NCBI GenBank assembly: GCA_903839675.1
Contig: CAIMDB010000024.1
Location: forward strand, 1-40,661
DNA: 40,661 nt
Direction: 5' to 3'
Source: an uncultured Sphingomonadales bacterium
Lineage (GTDB): Bacteria > Pseudomonadota > Alphaproteobacteria > Sphingomonadales > Sphingomonadaceae
Shown here: in pieces, positions 1 to 8,424 of the stretch
Position numbering within the stretch: the stretch's first letter is position 1
How the letters are laid out: the number at the start of each line of letters is the position of its first letter
Position numbers and translations under genes: made by a program
Notes under the pieces: model-generated
What the model was told of the DNA's origin: nothing
The model's input: only the letters and a program-made list of their open reading frames with translations
Database searches by the model: none

Positions 1-225
1 AGAGCCTTGACCACCCGTATCCAGATTGTTGGTTCTCAAGCCTTGGGCTTCCAGTACCCCCGATCCGCTCTTGATCCCCTCCGGTGTTTCCACCTCGACA
101 ATCATTCTGAACCGATAGGTGCTGCTCGGCGGTTTCGACGGTTTGCAAGCCGATAGCAAAACCCCCGACGCCACAGCGAACACCAGCCCAAGCACACCCC
201 GCCGCGCCATATTATGTCCCGTCAT
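1..225 (-). CDS. Putative lipoprotein, 5' part only (runs off the left edge)
   Basis: The reading frame is open from an ATG at 225 to base 1, giving the first 75 codons. The protein starts MTGHNMARRGVLGLVF, continues as a hydrophobic stretch and reaches LLSAC, a good lipobox, so it is probably cut by signal peptidase II and anchored by lipid. A twin arginine precedes the hydrophobic part, so Tat export is possible. An in-frame ATG at 210 is an alternative start; GGGGA lies a few bases before the 225 start. The visible mature part contains YRFRMIVEVETPEG. I do not recognise a named family. The 3' end is outside the window, so length and function cannot be judged. Orientation matches the MarR gene upstream, but 387 bp with repeats lie between them, so they are probably separate transcripts. 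Confidence 0.75.
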   Translation of the reverse strand, partial: MTGHNMARRGVLGLVFAVASGVLLSACKPSKPPSSTYRFRMIVEVETPEGIKSGSGVLEAQGLRTNNLDTGGQGS

Positions 226-353
226 CTGTCCCCAACGCTCCTCACACGCCGCACCCCACAGCGGCGGGTTCCAAGATAACGCCAAAGTCTGAACAAAGCG
301 CTGTGATGGCGGTCACGGGGGTGGGGGGAAATGAGGGTGCCCCCAAACACTTC

Positions 354-449
354 GTCATGCTGAACTTGTTTCAGCATAACCGCGTGGAGCCTCTTATCCG
401 CCCGATATGCGGTCACGGAGCCGTTATCCTGAAACAAGTTCAGGATGAC
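354..449. repeat. REP-like palindromes, family A, inverted pair
   Basis: Copy 1 (354-380) has the core ATGCTGAACTTGTTTCAGC. Copy 2 (423-449) has ATCCTGAAACAAGTTCAGG in the opposite orientation. The two 27-bp arms are reverse complements apart from one position on each side, where G/C are swapped, and 42 bp separate them, so the unit can fold as one long hairpin. Each core is also palindromic alone. This is the layout of a REP doublet (REPIN-like). Similar palindromes are frequent between genes in sphingomonads (general knowledge). A role in mRNA 3' ends or DNA structure is only inferred. Confidence 0.8.
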
Positions 450-537
450 GAGTGTTGGGTGTGGCGGACGGGACTGCAAAAACCCTCTCTGCGCGCTTTG
501 CGTCTCTGCGCGAACCTGACGGCTTCGATGCCAATGG

Positions 538-558
538 ATGCTGAACCAAGTTCAGCAT
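538..558. repeat. REP-like palindrome, family A, single copy
   Basis: ATGCTGAACCAAGTTCAGC followed by AT is a third copy of the same family: 9-bp arms ATGCTGAAC / GTTCAGCAT around CAA. It is followed by GACGG, like the flank of the other copies. It has no opposite partner nearby, so it is a solitary copy lying 55 bp beyond the MarR stop codon, where it could help end or protect that transcript. Confidence 0.75.
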
Positions 559-612
559 GACGGTTGGAGGGGGTGGCAGAACGCGGTTTTCAGGACATCA
601 CGCCTGCCGCGA

Positions 613-1128
613 TTAGCGCTTGATCCGCGCCAGCGCTTCCAGTGTGCCGCGCAGGTCTTGCACGGCGTCGCTGGAGATGGGTTCGCACAGCCAGCGTTCA
701 TGTTCAGCGACGATGGTTTTGGCCTGCACCATTTTTTCGTGACCGGTATCTGACAGGAACAGTCCGAAGACCCGACGGTCATCCGGATTTTGCTCTGCGC
801 GCACCAGTTCGCGCTGAATCAGCGACTTTATGACGACGTTGACCGAGGACCGCTCAATCCCGAAATAGCGCGCGAGCGCGGCCTGCGGGATGCCGGGATT
901 GGCGTTGATGAGCCAGAGGCACGATACTTCCTTAGGTGTCAGCCGCAGCGGTGCCAGATCCCGTTCCAGTTGGAAGGTCAGCAGCGCGTAAACGCGGGCG
1001 ACGTGGAGCCCGATGACATCATCCAGCCCATCCACATTGCGGGGCAGATTGCGGTCTTCGTCGGGCGAAGCGGCGCTGGGCGGGGAAGGGTGTCTGCCGC
1101 GCTTGGCCAAGACGAGGTCCGTTGTCAT
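613..1128 (-). CDS. MarR family transcriptional regulator
   Basis: A predicted DNA-binding repressor or activator of about 171 residues. After a Pro/Ser-rich N-terminal leader of about 35 residues comes a helical region, then the winged helix: PKEVSCLWLINANPGIPQAALARYFGIERSSVNVVIKSL is the helix-turn-helix, and LVRAEQNPDDRRVFGLFLSD is the wing with the DxRR signature of MarR proteins. The C-terminal helix would complete the dimer domain. Start choice is uncertain: ATG at 1140 lies directly against an AGGA and cannot use it; ATG at 1128 has that AGGA 12 bases upstream. The gene is divergent from the PAS-protein gene, with about 150 bp between starts, so it may control itself or that gene. The ligand cannot be read from the sequence. 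Confidence 0.85.
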   Translation of the reverse strand: MTTDLVLAKRGRHPSPPSAASPDEDRNLPRNVDGLDDVIGLHVARVYALLTFQLERDLAPLRLTPKEVSCLWLINANPGIPQAALARYFGIERSSVNVVIKSLIQRELVRAEQNPDDRRVFGLFLSDTGHEKMVQAKTIVAEHERWLCEPISSDAVQDLRGTLEALARIKR

Positions 1129-1282
1129 GATGAGCGGCATTCCTGCATTTTCGATCTTATAAATAGTCTTTTCCCAGCCGGGTCAATCGCGCGTTTCCAA
1201 TGCGACCAAGGCGGAGGAAATTAACTTCGTATCAACCAAATTCCTTCATGAGGGGTCCAACTTGATTTGTGGGGGAACCGAA

Positions 1283-2590
1283 ATGGACCGCTACGGGACC
1301 TACGGCCAACAGGACGATAATGACGTGTATGATCTGACGCAGGATGCGGCCGTTGAGGCCCCGCCGGTGATTGGCACGGACGAACGCCGCATGCATGTGC
1401 GCGCCTATAATTACTGGGCATCGCTGCTCCAGGGCCGCACCTATCCCTCGATCGAAGACCTTGATCCTGAAAACCTTTCTGATTTCGGCCCGCATTCTGT
1501 GTTGCTGGATTTCTCAACCGGCGGCGACAATCCGGCGATTGCCTATCTGGGCGGCAAGCTGCGCGAAGAGTGCAACCTGTCCGGCGATGTGCAGACTGTT
1601 GACGACGTGCCTTCCCGCTCGCTCATCTCGCGTCTGACCGACCACTATCTTCAGATCATCGCGAACAAGGCGCCGATTGGTTTTGAAGCCGAATTCGTCA
1701 ATCACCGCAGCAACAATACGCTTTATCGCGGCATTTTGATGCCCTTCTCCTCCGATGATGACACGATTGATTTCATCTATGGCGTTATCAACTGGAAGGA
1801 AATTGCGGACGAAGCGCTCACGCATGAACTGAACGATGCGGTGGAGCAGGCGCTGGCGCAACAGCCGGTCCGCCATGCGCCGACCGCCCCCGTCTGGGCC
1901 GATGGCCCGAGTGCAGCCATCGTCGAAGGGTCTGTGCCACCTTCCTCGAACATCCCGCAGGATGATGCCGACGACGAAGATTTTGCGGAAGAACCGCTGG
2001 TGCTTGATGGCAGCGAAGGGCTGGGCGATTTGCTCCATGCCGCGCGCAACGGTGCGGACATTGCCAAGCATGCCGAAGGCCGCAGCCGGGCGAAACTCTA
2101 TCGCGCGCTGGGCCTCGCTTATGATTTCGCGCTGGTGGCCGACGCCCGTCCGGATGAATACGCCGAACTGCTGGCGGACAGTGGCCTGAAAACGCAGGAT
2201 CGCGCGCCGATGACGCCGATTGTGAAGCTCGTTTTCGGCATTGATTACGACAAGACCCGCCTTGCTGAATTCGGCGCCGCGCTCAGCTATGCCCGCAAAC
2301 AGGGGCTTGGCGTTGGTGCCTTTACCGGCTGGCTCGAAAGTTTCCCCGGCGCGCTGAAGGGCATTGTATCAGCCGAACGTGCCGAGCGTCGTCCGGACCG
2401 CAAGGTGCGTGTCGTAGAGCCTGTCAATGTTGACCGCGCCCGCACCATGCCCGCCTTGGGCGTGATCCAGCTGGAAGCCGATTCGGAATTCATCATCCTT
2501 GTCGCCCGCAAGATTGACGACGGCCATGTCGCTGTCATTGGCCGCGCCGGTGATGATGCTCTGGTTGATCGGGCGCTGCGCTCCCTCTAA
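1283..2590 (+). CDS. PAS-domain (PAS_5-like) protein of unknown role
   Basis: A soluble protein of 435 residues with no signal peptide or membrane segment. Residues ~45-175 (YWASLLQGRTYPSIEDLDP onwards, then NNTLYRGILMPFSSDD and IYGVINW) resemble the alphaproteobacterial PAS_5 family, which begins with such a YW-x-SL-x-GR-x-P segment. Residues ~185-245 are Ala/Pro/Asp-rich and probably disordered. The C-terminal ~190 residues form a second predicted folded domain that I do not recognise; there is no kinase, GGDEF or HTH motif. The ATG at 1283 is preferred over the in-frame TTG at 1262 because GGGGGAA lies just upstream. The NAD-glutamate dehydrogenase gene follows after 122 bp on the same strand, so a link to nitrogen or redox sensing is possible but unproven. 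Confidence 0.75.
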   Translation: MDRYGTYGQQDDNDVYDLTQDAAVEAPPVIGTDERRMHVRAYNYWASLLQGRTYPSIEDLDPENLSDFGPHSVLLDFSTGGDNPAIAYLGGKLREECNLSGDVQTVDDVPSRSLISRLTDHYLQIIANKAPIGFEAEFVNHRSNNTLYRGILMPFSSDDDTIDFIYGVINWKEIADEALTHELNDAVEQALAQQPVRHAPTAPVWADGPSAAIVEGSVPPSSNIPQDDADDEDFAEEPLVLDGSEGLGDLLHAARNGADIAKHAEGRSRAKLYRALGLAYDFALVADARPDEYAELLADSGLKTQDRAPMTPIVKLVFGIDYDKTRLAEFGAALSYARKQGLGVGAFTGWLESFPGALKGIVSAERAERRPDRKVRVVEPVNVDRARTMPALGVIQLEADSEFIILVARKIDDGHVAVIGRAGDDALVDRALRSL

Positions 2591-2712
2591 GTCTTTGGTT
2601 AGCAAAGCCTTTAAAACCGCCGTTTCCGTGCTTGAGAAGCTCTGGCTGGAGGCGCATATCCTGTCCGCATGACGCGCTTTGGGCGCACCTAAAATCATGT
2701 GAGAGACGACCT

Positions 2713-5700
2713 ATGGCGAAGAACGCCGCATCCAATTTTCTCAAAACACTCCAGAACACACTTGTCGACGGCGCCCTTCCGGGGGAGCTCGAACGCTTTG
2801 GCCCCTCCGAGCGCAAGTCTGCGGCGGAGTTTCTGCTCGCCCTGTTGAGCCACCGGCCATCGGGCGCGCCGGTTATTGCGCTTGAAACGATCCCGACGGA
2901 CACGGCCCATCGCCAGATGCGCCTCGGCATTATCAATGATGACATGCCGTTTCTGGTCGACTCAGTGGCGTCTGAAATTGCAGCGCACGGCCTGTCGATC
3001 AGCCGCGTGCTGCACCCTGTCGCCGGCGTCGAACGCGATGAAACGGGCCAGATGCTCTCCATCGGTTCCCGCGGCGCGGGCGCGCATGAATCGATCATCT
3101 ACATGGAAATTGAGCGGGCCGATGCCCGCGTCCGCCGTCAGTTGGAAGACGGTATTGCCGATCTGCTCGGCAAAGTGCGGGCTGCCGTTCAGGACTGGTC
3201 GGCCATGCGGACCCGGCTCGCCACGGATGCTGATCTTTTGCCAAGTGAAGGCCGCGCGCTGCTCCAATGGTTTGGTGACAATAAGCTGACGCAGCTCGGG
3301 CACGGCTTCTATGCAGGGGATGGTTCGCTTTCCGACGCGCTCGGCATCGTGACAACGCTGGGGCAGGATCTTCTCTCCCCATCGGCGCGCAAGCGGGCTC
3401 TGGCCTGGTTTGCCGAGGGGGGCGAGGCGCCCTTGCTCCTCAAATCCAATGTGATTTCTCCGGTGCACCGGCGCGTACCTGTCGAGCTCGTGGTTGTGCC
3501 GCGCGACGGTGGCCTGTCCATCCACGCCGGTCTGTGGACCAGTGCCGCGATGAACGCGCCGCCGATGGACATTCCGGTGCTGCGCGTGCGCCTGACCCGA
3601 TTGCAAACCAAGCTCGGCTTTGACCCCACCGGCCATGCGGGCAAGACGTTGACCCATGCAGTCACCTCGCTCCAGCGTGATCTGCTGATCGCCATGGATG
3701 ATGACGCGCTCGAATCTGTGGCGCTGGCCGCCATGTCGCTGGTGGATCGGCCACGCCCGGCCATCGCCATCACGCGCAGTCCCCTGTCGCGCCACCTCCA
3801 TGCCTTTGTCTGGTTGCCGCGCGATGATTTGTCGACGAGCCGCCGTATTGCGATCACCGAGATGATCTCCAAAGCCAGCGACGCGCCGGTGCTGAGCTGG
3901 GCGATGGACTTAGACGATAGCGGCATCGTGCTCATCCGGCTGACGCTGGATATCCGGGACGGCGGGCAGTTCCCCGATGTGCCAGCGCTCAATGTCGCAC
4001 TGGAAGCCATGGTGCGCGGCTGGCGAAGTGCTGTGGAAGAGGCGCTGGCCAAACTCGATGGTGGCAACGCCACGCGCTTGGCACTGCGCTATGCCGATGG
4101 CTTCCCCCTTGCCTATCGCAACGGCGCGGGCGCGGAGGAAGCGGCGCAGGACATTTGCCGCCTCGCCCAATTGCACGAAGCGGCAGAACGTGGTGCGCGA
4201 CTGTATCGCAATGCCGGCGATGCTTCGGACATGCTGCGCCTGAAGCTTTACAGCCTTGGCCCGGTTGCGCTGTCTGATGCGGTGCCTGCGCTCGAGAATT
4301 TCGGCTTCCGCGTGCTCGAAGAATTGCCGACGCTGATTGGACGGGAGGGGGAGCATGGCCACATCCACCGGTTCATCCTGCAATTGTCGGACGGGCAGGG
4401 CGACGCTCTCGTCCAGCGCGCTGCCGTGCTGGAAACGGCGTTGGCCGCTGTTCTGCAAGGCTCAGCAGAAAATGACAGGTTCAACCAGCTGATCGTCTCA
4501 GCCGGGCTTGATCAGCGGTCGGTCGTGCTGTTCCGGGCGCTGTTCCGTTATCTCCGGCAAACGGGCATGCCCTATGGCTTGCAGACGGTTGCGGACGTCC
4601 TGCGCCGCGCCGCCCCCATTGCGCGGGACCTCATCACTCTCTTCGATGCGCGGCATGATCCCAAGCGCAAGGGCAATGCCGAAAAGGCTGCACATGCCGC
4701 GGATACGGCGATTGAACGCGGCTTGGCGGATGTGTCTGCGATTGATGATGACCGCATCCTGCGGCTCTATCGCGCAGTCATTTCGGCAACGCTGCGGACC
4801 AACATGTTTGCGCCAGCCGCTGCCGAAGCGATTGCCTTCAAACTCGACAGTGCGCTGGTGCCGGGCCTGCCCGATCCGCGTCCCTGGCGTGAAGTGTTTG
4901 TCTACTCCCCGCGTGTTGAGGGCATCCACTTGCGCGCCGGGCCGGTTGCGCGTGGCGGCCTGCGCTGGTCGGACCGCCGGGATGATTTCCGCACAGAAAT
5001 CTTGGGGCTCATGAAAGCGCAGCGCGTGAAGAACGCGGTCATTGTGCCAACAGGGGCCAAAGGCGGCTTCTACCCCAAGATGCTGCCCGATCCGTCCAAT
5101 CGTGATGCCTGGCTGGCGGAGGGCACGGAAAGCTATCGCATCTTCATCCGCACCCTGTTGTCGATCACCGACAATCTGGTGAAGGGTAAGGTCGTCCACC
5201 CCGCTGATGTCGTCATCCATGATGGGGATGATCCCTATTTCGTTGTCGCCGCAGACAAGGGCACGGCCACTTTCTCTGATGTCGCCAATGCGCTCGCGCT
5301 GGAACGCGGCTTCTGGCTGGGCGATGCCTTCGCGAGCGGCGGTTCGGTTGGCTATGACCATAAGGCGATGGGCATCACGGCCAAGGGCGGCTGGGTTTCG
5401 GTCGTCCGCCACTTTGCCGAAATGGGCATCAATGTGCAGAAGGAGCCAGTGCGTGTCGTCGGCTGCGGCGACATGTCGGGCGACGTGTTCGGCAACGGCA
5501 TGCTTTTGTCCAAGGCGATCAAGCTGGTCGCAGCGTTCGACCACCGGCACATCTTTTTCGACCCCGACCCGGATCCGGCAGCGAGCTGGAAGGAGCGCGC
5601 GCGCATGTTCCAGCTCCCGCGGTCCAGCTGGGCCGACTATGACGCGAAGCTGATTTCCAAGGGCGGCGGTGTCTTTCCGCGCTCGGCCAAGTCGATCAAG

Positions 5701-7329
5701 CTGACACCGCAGATCAAAGCGCTGCTGGGCGTGACCGAGAATGAGATGGAGCCGTCGGCGATCCTGTCCGCGATCCTGAAGGCGCAGGCGGACCTCATCT
5801 GGTTCGGCGGCATCGGCACCTATGTGAAGTCGCGCAGCGAGAGCAATTCGGAAGTCGGCGACCGCGCGAACGATGCGCACCGCGTCAATGCAGAGGACCT
5901 GCGTGCCTCGGTGATCGGCGAAGGCGCCAACCTCGGCGTCACGCAGGCGGCGCGCATCGCTTTTGCGCTGAAGGGTGGGCGTATCAACACCGACTTCATC
6001 GACAATTCGGCAGGCGTCGATTGTTCGGACAATGAGGTGAACATCAAGATCGCGCTCAATGCCGAAGTGGCGGCGGGCAAGCTCAAGATGCCCGCGCGGA
6101 ATGATCTGCTCGCCAGCATGACAGAAGGTGTCGCGCATCTGGTGCTGGAGGATAACCGCCTCCAGACGCTGGCGCTCTCCATCGCCGAACGCGGCGGGGC
6201 GGATGCCTTGCCGTCACACATCCGTCTGATCGAAGGCTTTGAAGCGTCCGGCAAGCTCGACCGTGCCGTCGAAGGCATCGCGTCCAATGAGGAGCTGATG
6301 CGCCGGGCGGGCGACGGACGCGGGCTGACACGGCCCGAACTCGCGGTCGTCATGGCGACCGCCAAGCTGTCGCTGCAGGATGCCATTGAGCACTCGACGC
6401 TTGGCGCTGACAAGGCCGCGCTGCCTGATCTCATCGCGGCCTTCCCGCCGCAGATGCAGGCCGCGCATCGCAAGGCGATTGAGGGGCACCGCCTGCGCGG
6501 GGAAATCATCGCGACAAAGCTTGCCAACCGCATCGTCAACCGGCTCGGCCTGATCCATCCATTTGAAATGGCGGAGGAAGAAGGCTGCACGCTGGGCGAC
6601 ATGGCGGAGGCGTTCGTTGTGGCTGAACAGGTGTTCGACATCCCGGCGCTGTGGGCGGCCATCGAAGCGGGCGATATGCCGGAATCGACGCGGCTGTTGC
6701 TGTTTGATCAGGTGGCGGCCGAAATGCGGGCGCACATGGCCGACGTCCAACGCAATTCAGTGGCCGACCGCACGAACGATAAGGCGGTGGCGGCCTACCG
6801 TGCCGCTGTTGGCCGTCTGTCGGGAGCACTTAAGGATCTTCTGCCGCCCGAAGCCGAACGTCAGACTCGTGCTTTTGGAGACCGACTCAACGCTGCCGGA
6901 GCGCCCAAGAAAATCGTCGATCAGCTTGTCCGGCTTGCCGAATTGGACGGTGCCATTGGCGTGGCCGCGCTCAGCCAGCGGACGGGTGTGGACGTGCTTG
7001 TGACAACGCAGGCCTTCACCGCTCTTGGTGAGTCTTTGGGCCTTGATTGGGCGCAGGGCACAGCGATGCAGCTCTCGCCGCGTGATCCATGGGAGCGGTT
7101 ATTGGCCGCAGGCCTGTCGCGTGATTTTCAGGCAATGCGGCTTGATTTTCTGGCGCGCAATGGCGGCAAGAAGCCGGTTGAGGCGGTGGCCAAATGGGAA
7201 GCGGCGAATGCGGCGCGTGTGTCGGGCTTCCGCCAGATGATTGATCGGGCGCGGATGACGGCGGCACCATCAACGGCGATGTTGGCACAGTTGGCCGGTC
7301 AGGCCCGCGTCTTACTCAACCGCGCATAA
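2713..7329 (+). CDS. gdhZ: NAD-specific glutamate dehydrogenase, large (GDH-180) class
   Basis: Cytoplasmic enzyme that deaminates glutamate to 2-oxoglutarate and ammonia with NAD+, feeding amino-acid carbon into the TCA cycle. At 1538 residues it matches the ~1600-residue bacterial class (called GdhZ in Caulobacter, GdhB in Pseudomonas). The first ~700 residues are the regulatory N-terminal part. The catalytic core follows: GGLRWS (748-753), PTGAKGGF (779-786) with the presumed catalytic lysine 783, VGCGDMSGDVFGNG (from 916) for the dinucleotide-binding fold, and GEGANLGVT (1069-1077). The C-terminal ~350 residues are the usual helical extension. The ATG at 2713 begins MAKNAASNFLKTL; the frame is open further upstream to 2632, but that part looks non-coding. 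The 3' end overlaps the convergent RHH gene by 31 bp. Family members are commonly allosterically regulated; no regulatory site is evident here. Confidence 0.95.
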   Translation: MAKNAASNFLKTLQNTLVDGALPGELERFGPSERKSAAEFLLALLSHRPSGAPVIALETIPTDTAHRQMRLGIINDDMPFLVDSVASEIAAHGLSISRVLHPVAGVERDETGQMLSIGSRGAGAHESIIYMEIERADARVRRQLEDGIADLLGKVRAAVQDWSAMRTRLATDADLLPSEGRALLQWFGDNKLTQLGHGFYAGDGSLSDALGIVTTLGQDLLSPSARKRALAWFAEGGEAPLLLKSNVISPVHRRVPVELVVVPRDGGLSIHAGLWTSAAMNAPPMDIPVLRVRLTRLQTKLGFDPTGHAGKTLTHAVTSLQRDLLIAMDDDALESVALAAMSLVDRPRPAIAITRSPLSRHLHAFVWLPRDDLSTSRRIAITEMISKASDAPVLSWAMDLDDSGIVLIRLTLDIRDGGQFPDVPALNVALEAMVRGWRSAVEEALAKLDGGNATRLALRYADGFPLAYRNGAGAEEAAQDICRLAQLHEAAERGARLYRNAGDASDMLRLKLYSLGPVALSDAVPALENFGFRVLEELPTLIGREGEHGHIHRFILQLSDGQGDALVQRAAVLETALAAVLQGSAENDRFNQLIVSAGLDQRSVVLFRALFRYLRQTGMPYGLQTVADVLRRAAPIARDLITLFDARHDPKRKGNAEKAAHAADTAIERGLADVSAIDDDRILRLYRAVISATLRTNMFAPAAAEAIAFKLDSALVPGLPDPRPWREVFVYSPRVEGIHLRAGPVARGGLRWSDRRDDFRTEILGLMKAQRVKNAVIVPTGAKGGFYPKMLPDPSNRDAWLAEGTESYRIFIRTLLSITDNLVKGKVVHPADVVIHDGDDPYFVVAADKGTATFSDVANALALERGFWLGDAFASGGSVGYDHKAMGITAKGGWVSVVRHFAEMGINVQKEPVRVVGCGDMSGDVFGNGMLLSKAIKLVAAFDHRHIFFDPDPDPAASWKERARMFQLPRSSWADYDAKLISKGGGVFPRSAKSIKLTPQIKALLGVTENEMEPSAILSAILKAQADLIWFGGIGTYVKSRSESNSEVGDRANDAHRVNAEDLRASVIGEGANLGVTQAARIAFALKGGRINTDFIDNSAGVDCSDNEVNIKIALNAEVAAGKLKMPARNDLLASMTEGVAHLVLEDNRLQTLALSIAERGGADALPSHIRLIEGFEASGKLDRAVEGIASNEELMRRAGDGRGLTRPELAVVMATAKLSLQDAIEHSTLGADKAALPDLIAAFPPQMQAAHRKAIEGHRLRGEIIATKLANRIVNRLGLIHPFEMAEEEGCTLGDMAEAFVVAEQVFDIPALWAAIEAGDMPESTRLLLFDQVAAEMRAHMADVQRNSVADRTNDKAVAAYRAAVGRLSGALKDLLPPEAERQTRAFGDRLNAAGAPKKIVDQLVRLAELDGAIGVAALSQRTGVDVLVTTQAFTALGESLGLDWAQGTAMQLSPRDPWERLLAAGLSRDFQAMRLDFLARNGGKKPVEAVAKWEAANAARVSGFRQMIDRARMTAAPSTAMLAQLAGQARVLLNRA

Positions 7330-7529
7330 AGCCAAACGCGGATCGCGCTGCCGAGGTTGGGCGGATCGTCAGAGGCGATCCGTTCCGCATCAATGCGGGC
7401 GACAAGGGCGTTGACCGGAAGGCCGTCTTCGGCGGCCGCGTCGCGCAGCGCCGTCCAGAAGATCGGTTCCAGACTGATCGAGGTTTCGTGTCCGGCAATG
7501 GTGACGGAGCGTTTGACGGGGCCTTGCAT
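7299..7529 (-). CDS. Small ribbon-helix-helix (RHH_4-like) protein
   Basis: A 76-residue protein: MQGPVKRSVTIAGHETSISL is the beta strand and turn, followed by EPIFWTALRDAAAEDGLPVN and a helix with NALVARIDAER. This is the pattern of the RHH_4 family (KRSVTIAGHxTSISLExxFW), small putative DNA-binding proteins common in alphaproteobacteria whose targets are mostly unknown. The ATG at 7529 is chosen because the longer open frame upstream only translates the repeat at 7542-7633 (it reads PELVEG and STSSAQT, typical repeat-derived peptides). The stop lies inside the end of the glutamate dehydrogenase gene, a 31-bp tail-to-tail overlap. It is the nearest gene upstream of the phaB gene's 3' side but is separated from it by the repeat. 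Confidence 0.8.
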   Translation of the reverse strand: MQGPVKRSVTIAGHETSISLEPIFWTALRDAAAEDGLPVNALVARIDAERIASDDPPNLGSAIRVWLYARLSKTRA

Positions 7530-7541
7530 GGAAACACCTAT

Positions 7542-7633
7542 GCCCGTTTGGGCTGAGCTTGTCGAAGCCCTGTCCTTTTGCTTCTTGCCAAGAAAGAAGG
7601 GCGACCCTTCGACAAGCTCAGGGTAAACGGGAT
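7542..7633. repeat. Paired palindromic repeat, family B, copy 1
   Basis: Left arm 7542-7570 contains GGGCTGAGCTTGTCGAAGCC; right arm 7604-7633 contains CCCTTCGACAAGCTCAGGG followed by TAAACGGGA, the reverse complement of the left arm with a few changes. About 33 bp separate the arms. It lies between the RHH gene start and the phaB stop. The same doublet occurs at 16682, 19031 and 29971. Repeats with this TTCGACAAGCTCAGG core are abundant in sphingomonad genomes. It may form a long hairpin in RNA and end the phaB operon transcript (inference). Confidence 0.85.
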
Positions 7634-7669
7634 TGGTATCGGCCAGCCATCCCATCCCGCCTTCGTCCG

Positions 7670-8392
7670 TCAATACATGTGCTGGCCACCGTTGATCGAC
7701 AGTGTCGATCCGGTGACGAACCCGGCATCCTCTCCGCAGAGGAAGGCGACGCCGCGTGCGATCTCATCGGCTTGTCCCAAGCGACCCACCGGCACCTTGG
7801 CCACAATCTTGGCGAGCACGTCTTCGGGGACGGCGGCGACCATGTCGGTGTCGATATAGCCGGGTGCCAATGCGTTGACGGTGACGCCAAATTTCGCGCC
7901 TTCCTGCGCCAGTGCCTTGGTGAAGCCATGGATGCCGGACTTCGCCGCGGCATAGTTGACCTGCCCATATTGGCCGCCCTGACCGTTGATCGACCCGATG
8001 TTGACGATGCGGCCCCAGCCGCGGTCCTTCATGCCGGGGAAGACGGCTTTGGCCATGTTGAAGCAGCCGCCAAGGTTCACGCGCATCACCTCGTCCCACA
8101 TGTCATAGGTCATGCGCATCAGCGTCGCGTCGCGGGTGATGCCGGCGTTGTTGACGAGGATGTCGACCGGGCCAACCTCTTCGTTGATCTGGGCAAAGGC
8201 GGCTTGGCACGCATCGAAATTGCCCACGTCCCATTTGTGGGTGCGGATGCCGGTTTCGCCTTCAAAGGCCTTCGCCTTTTCCTCATTGCCGGCATAGTTG
8301 GCAACAACGGTGACGCCCATGTCCTGCAGGCGGCGGCTGACCGCTGCGCCAATCCCGCGAGATCCGCCTGTGACAATTGCAATCCGTGCCAT
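7670..8392 (-). CDS. phaB: Acetoacetyl-CoA reductase-like SDR
   Basis: Short-chain dehydrogenase of 240 residues that most resembles PhaB, the NADPH-dependent reductase making (R)-3-hydroxybutyryl-CoA for polyhydroxyalkanoate. It has the cofactor motif VTGGSRGIG (7-15), NNAG (81-84), and the catalytic set S134 (NIGSINGQGG), Y147 and K151 (NYAAAKSG). The segment SINGQGGQYGQVNY is typical of PhaB rather than FabG. The start at 8392 (MARIAIVTGG) has a clear GGGAGG; the frame is open further upstream but that part has no matching content. It is the last gene of a five-gene minus-strand run, 32 bp after hemH. No PHA synthase or thiolase is in the window, so a role in PHA synthesis is from family knowledge only. 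Confidence 0.9.
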   Translation of the reverse strand: MARIAIVTGGSRGIGAAVSRRLQDMGVTVVANYAGNEEKAKAFEGETGIRTHKWDVGNFDACQAAFAQINEEVGPVDILVNNAGITRDATLMRMTYDMWDEVMRVNLGGCFNMAKAVFPGMKDRGWGRIVNIGSINGQGGQYGQVNYAAAKSGIHGFTKALAQEGAKFGVTVNALAPGYIDTDMVAAVPEDVLAKIVAKVPVGRLGQADEIARGVAFLCGEDAGFVTGSTLSINGGQHMY

Positions 8393-8424
8393 CCGTATCC
8401 TCCCAGAATCACTCCGCAATAGAG

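Larger units (their letters stand above)
226..612. other. Gene-free stretch with REP-like palindromes
   Basis: No convincing gene is present. Open frames here are short, overlap on both strands and mostly translate the palindromes. The stretch holds three copies of a CTGAACTTGTTTCAG-type palindrome (entries at 354-449 and 538-558). Upstream of the lipoprotein start there is room for a minus-strand promoter, but I see no convincing -35/-10 pair. Confidence 0.6.

Noticed and set aside
222-560. Two 85-codon open frames on opposite strands in the 226-612 gap
   Set aside because: Both mostly translate the REP-like palindromes (peptides such as LNLFQ and KQVQHDE typical of those repeats); no ribosome site or homologous content.
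2632-2660. TTGAGA with CATATC 17 bases on as a promoter of the glutamate dehydrogenase gene
   Set aside because: The -10 matches only three of six positions; too weak to list.
4498-6138. 546-codon open frame on the minus strand inside the NAD-glutamate dehydrogenase gene
   Set aside because: It is antisense to a highly conserved gene, its translation is rich in His, Arg and Asp with no motif, and it follows from high G+C third-codon bias.
7530-7673. N-terminal extension of the RHH gene up to 7673
   Set aside because: The extra residues (YPELVEG, STSSAQT) are translated family B repeat; the ATG at 7529 starts the conserved part.
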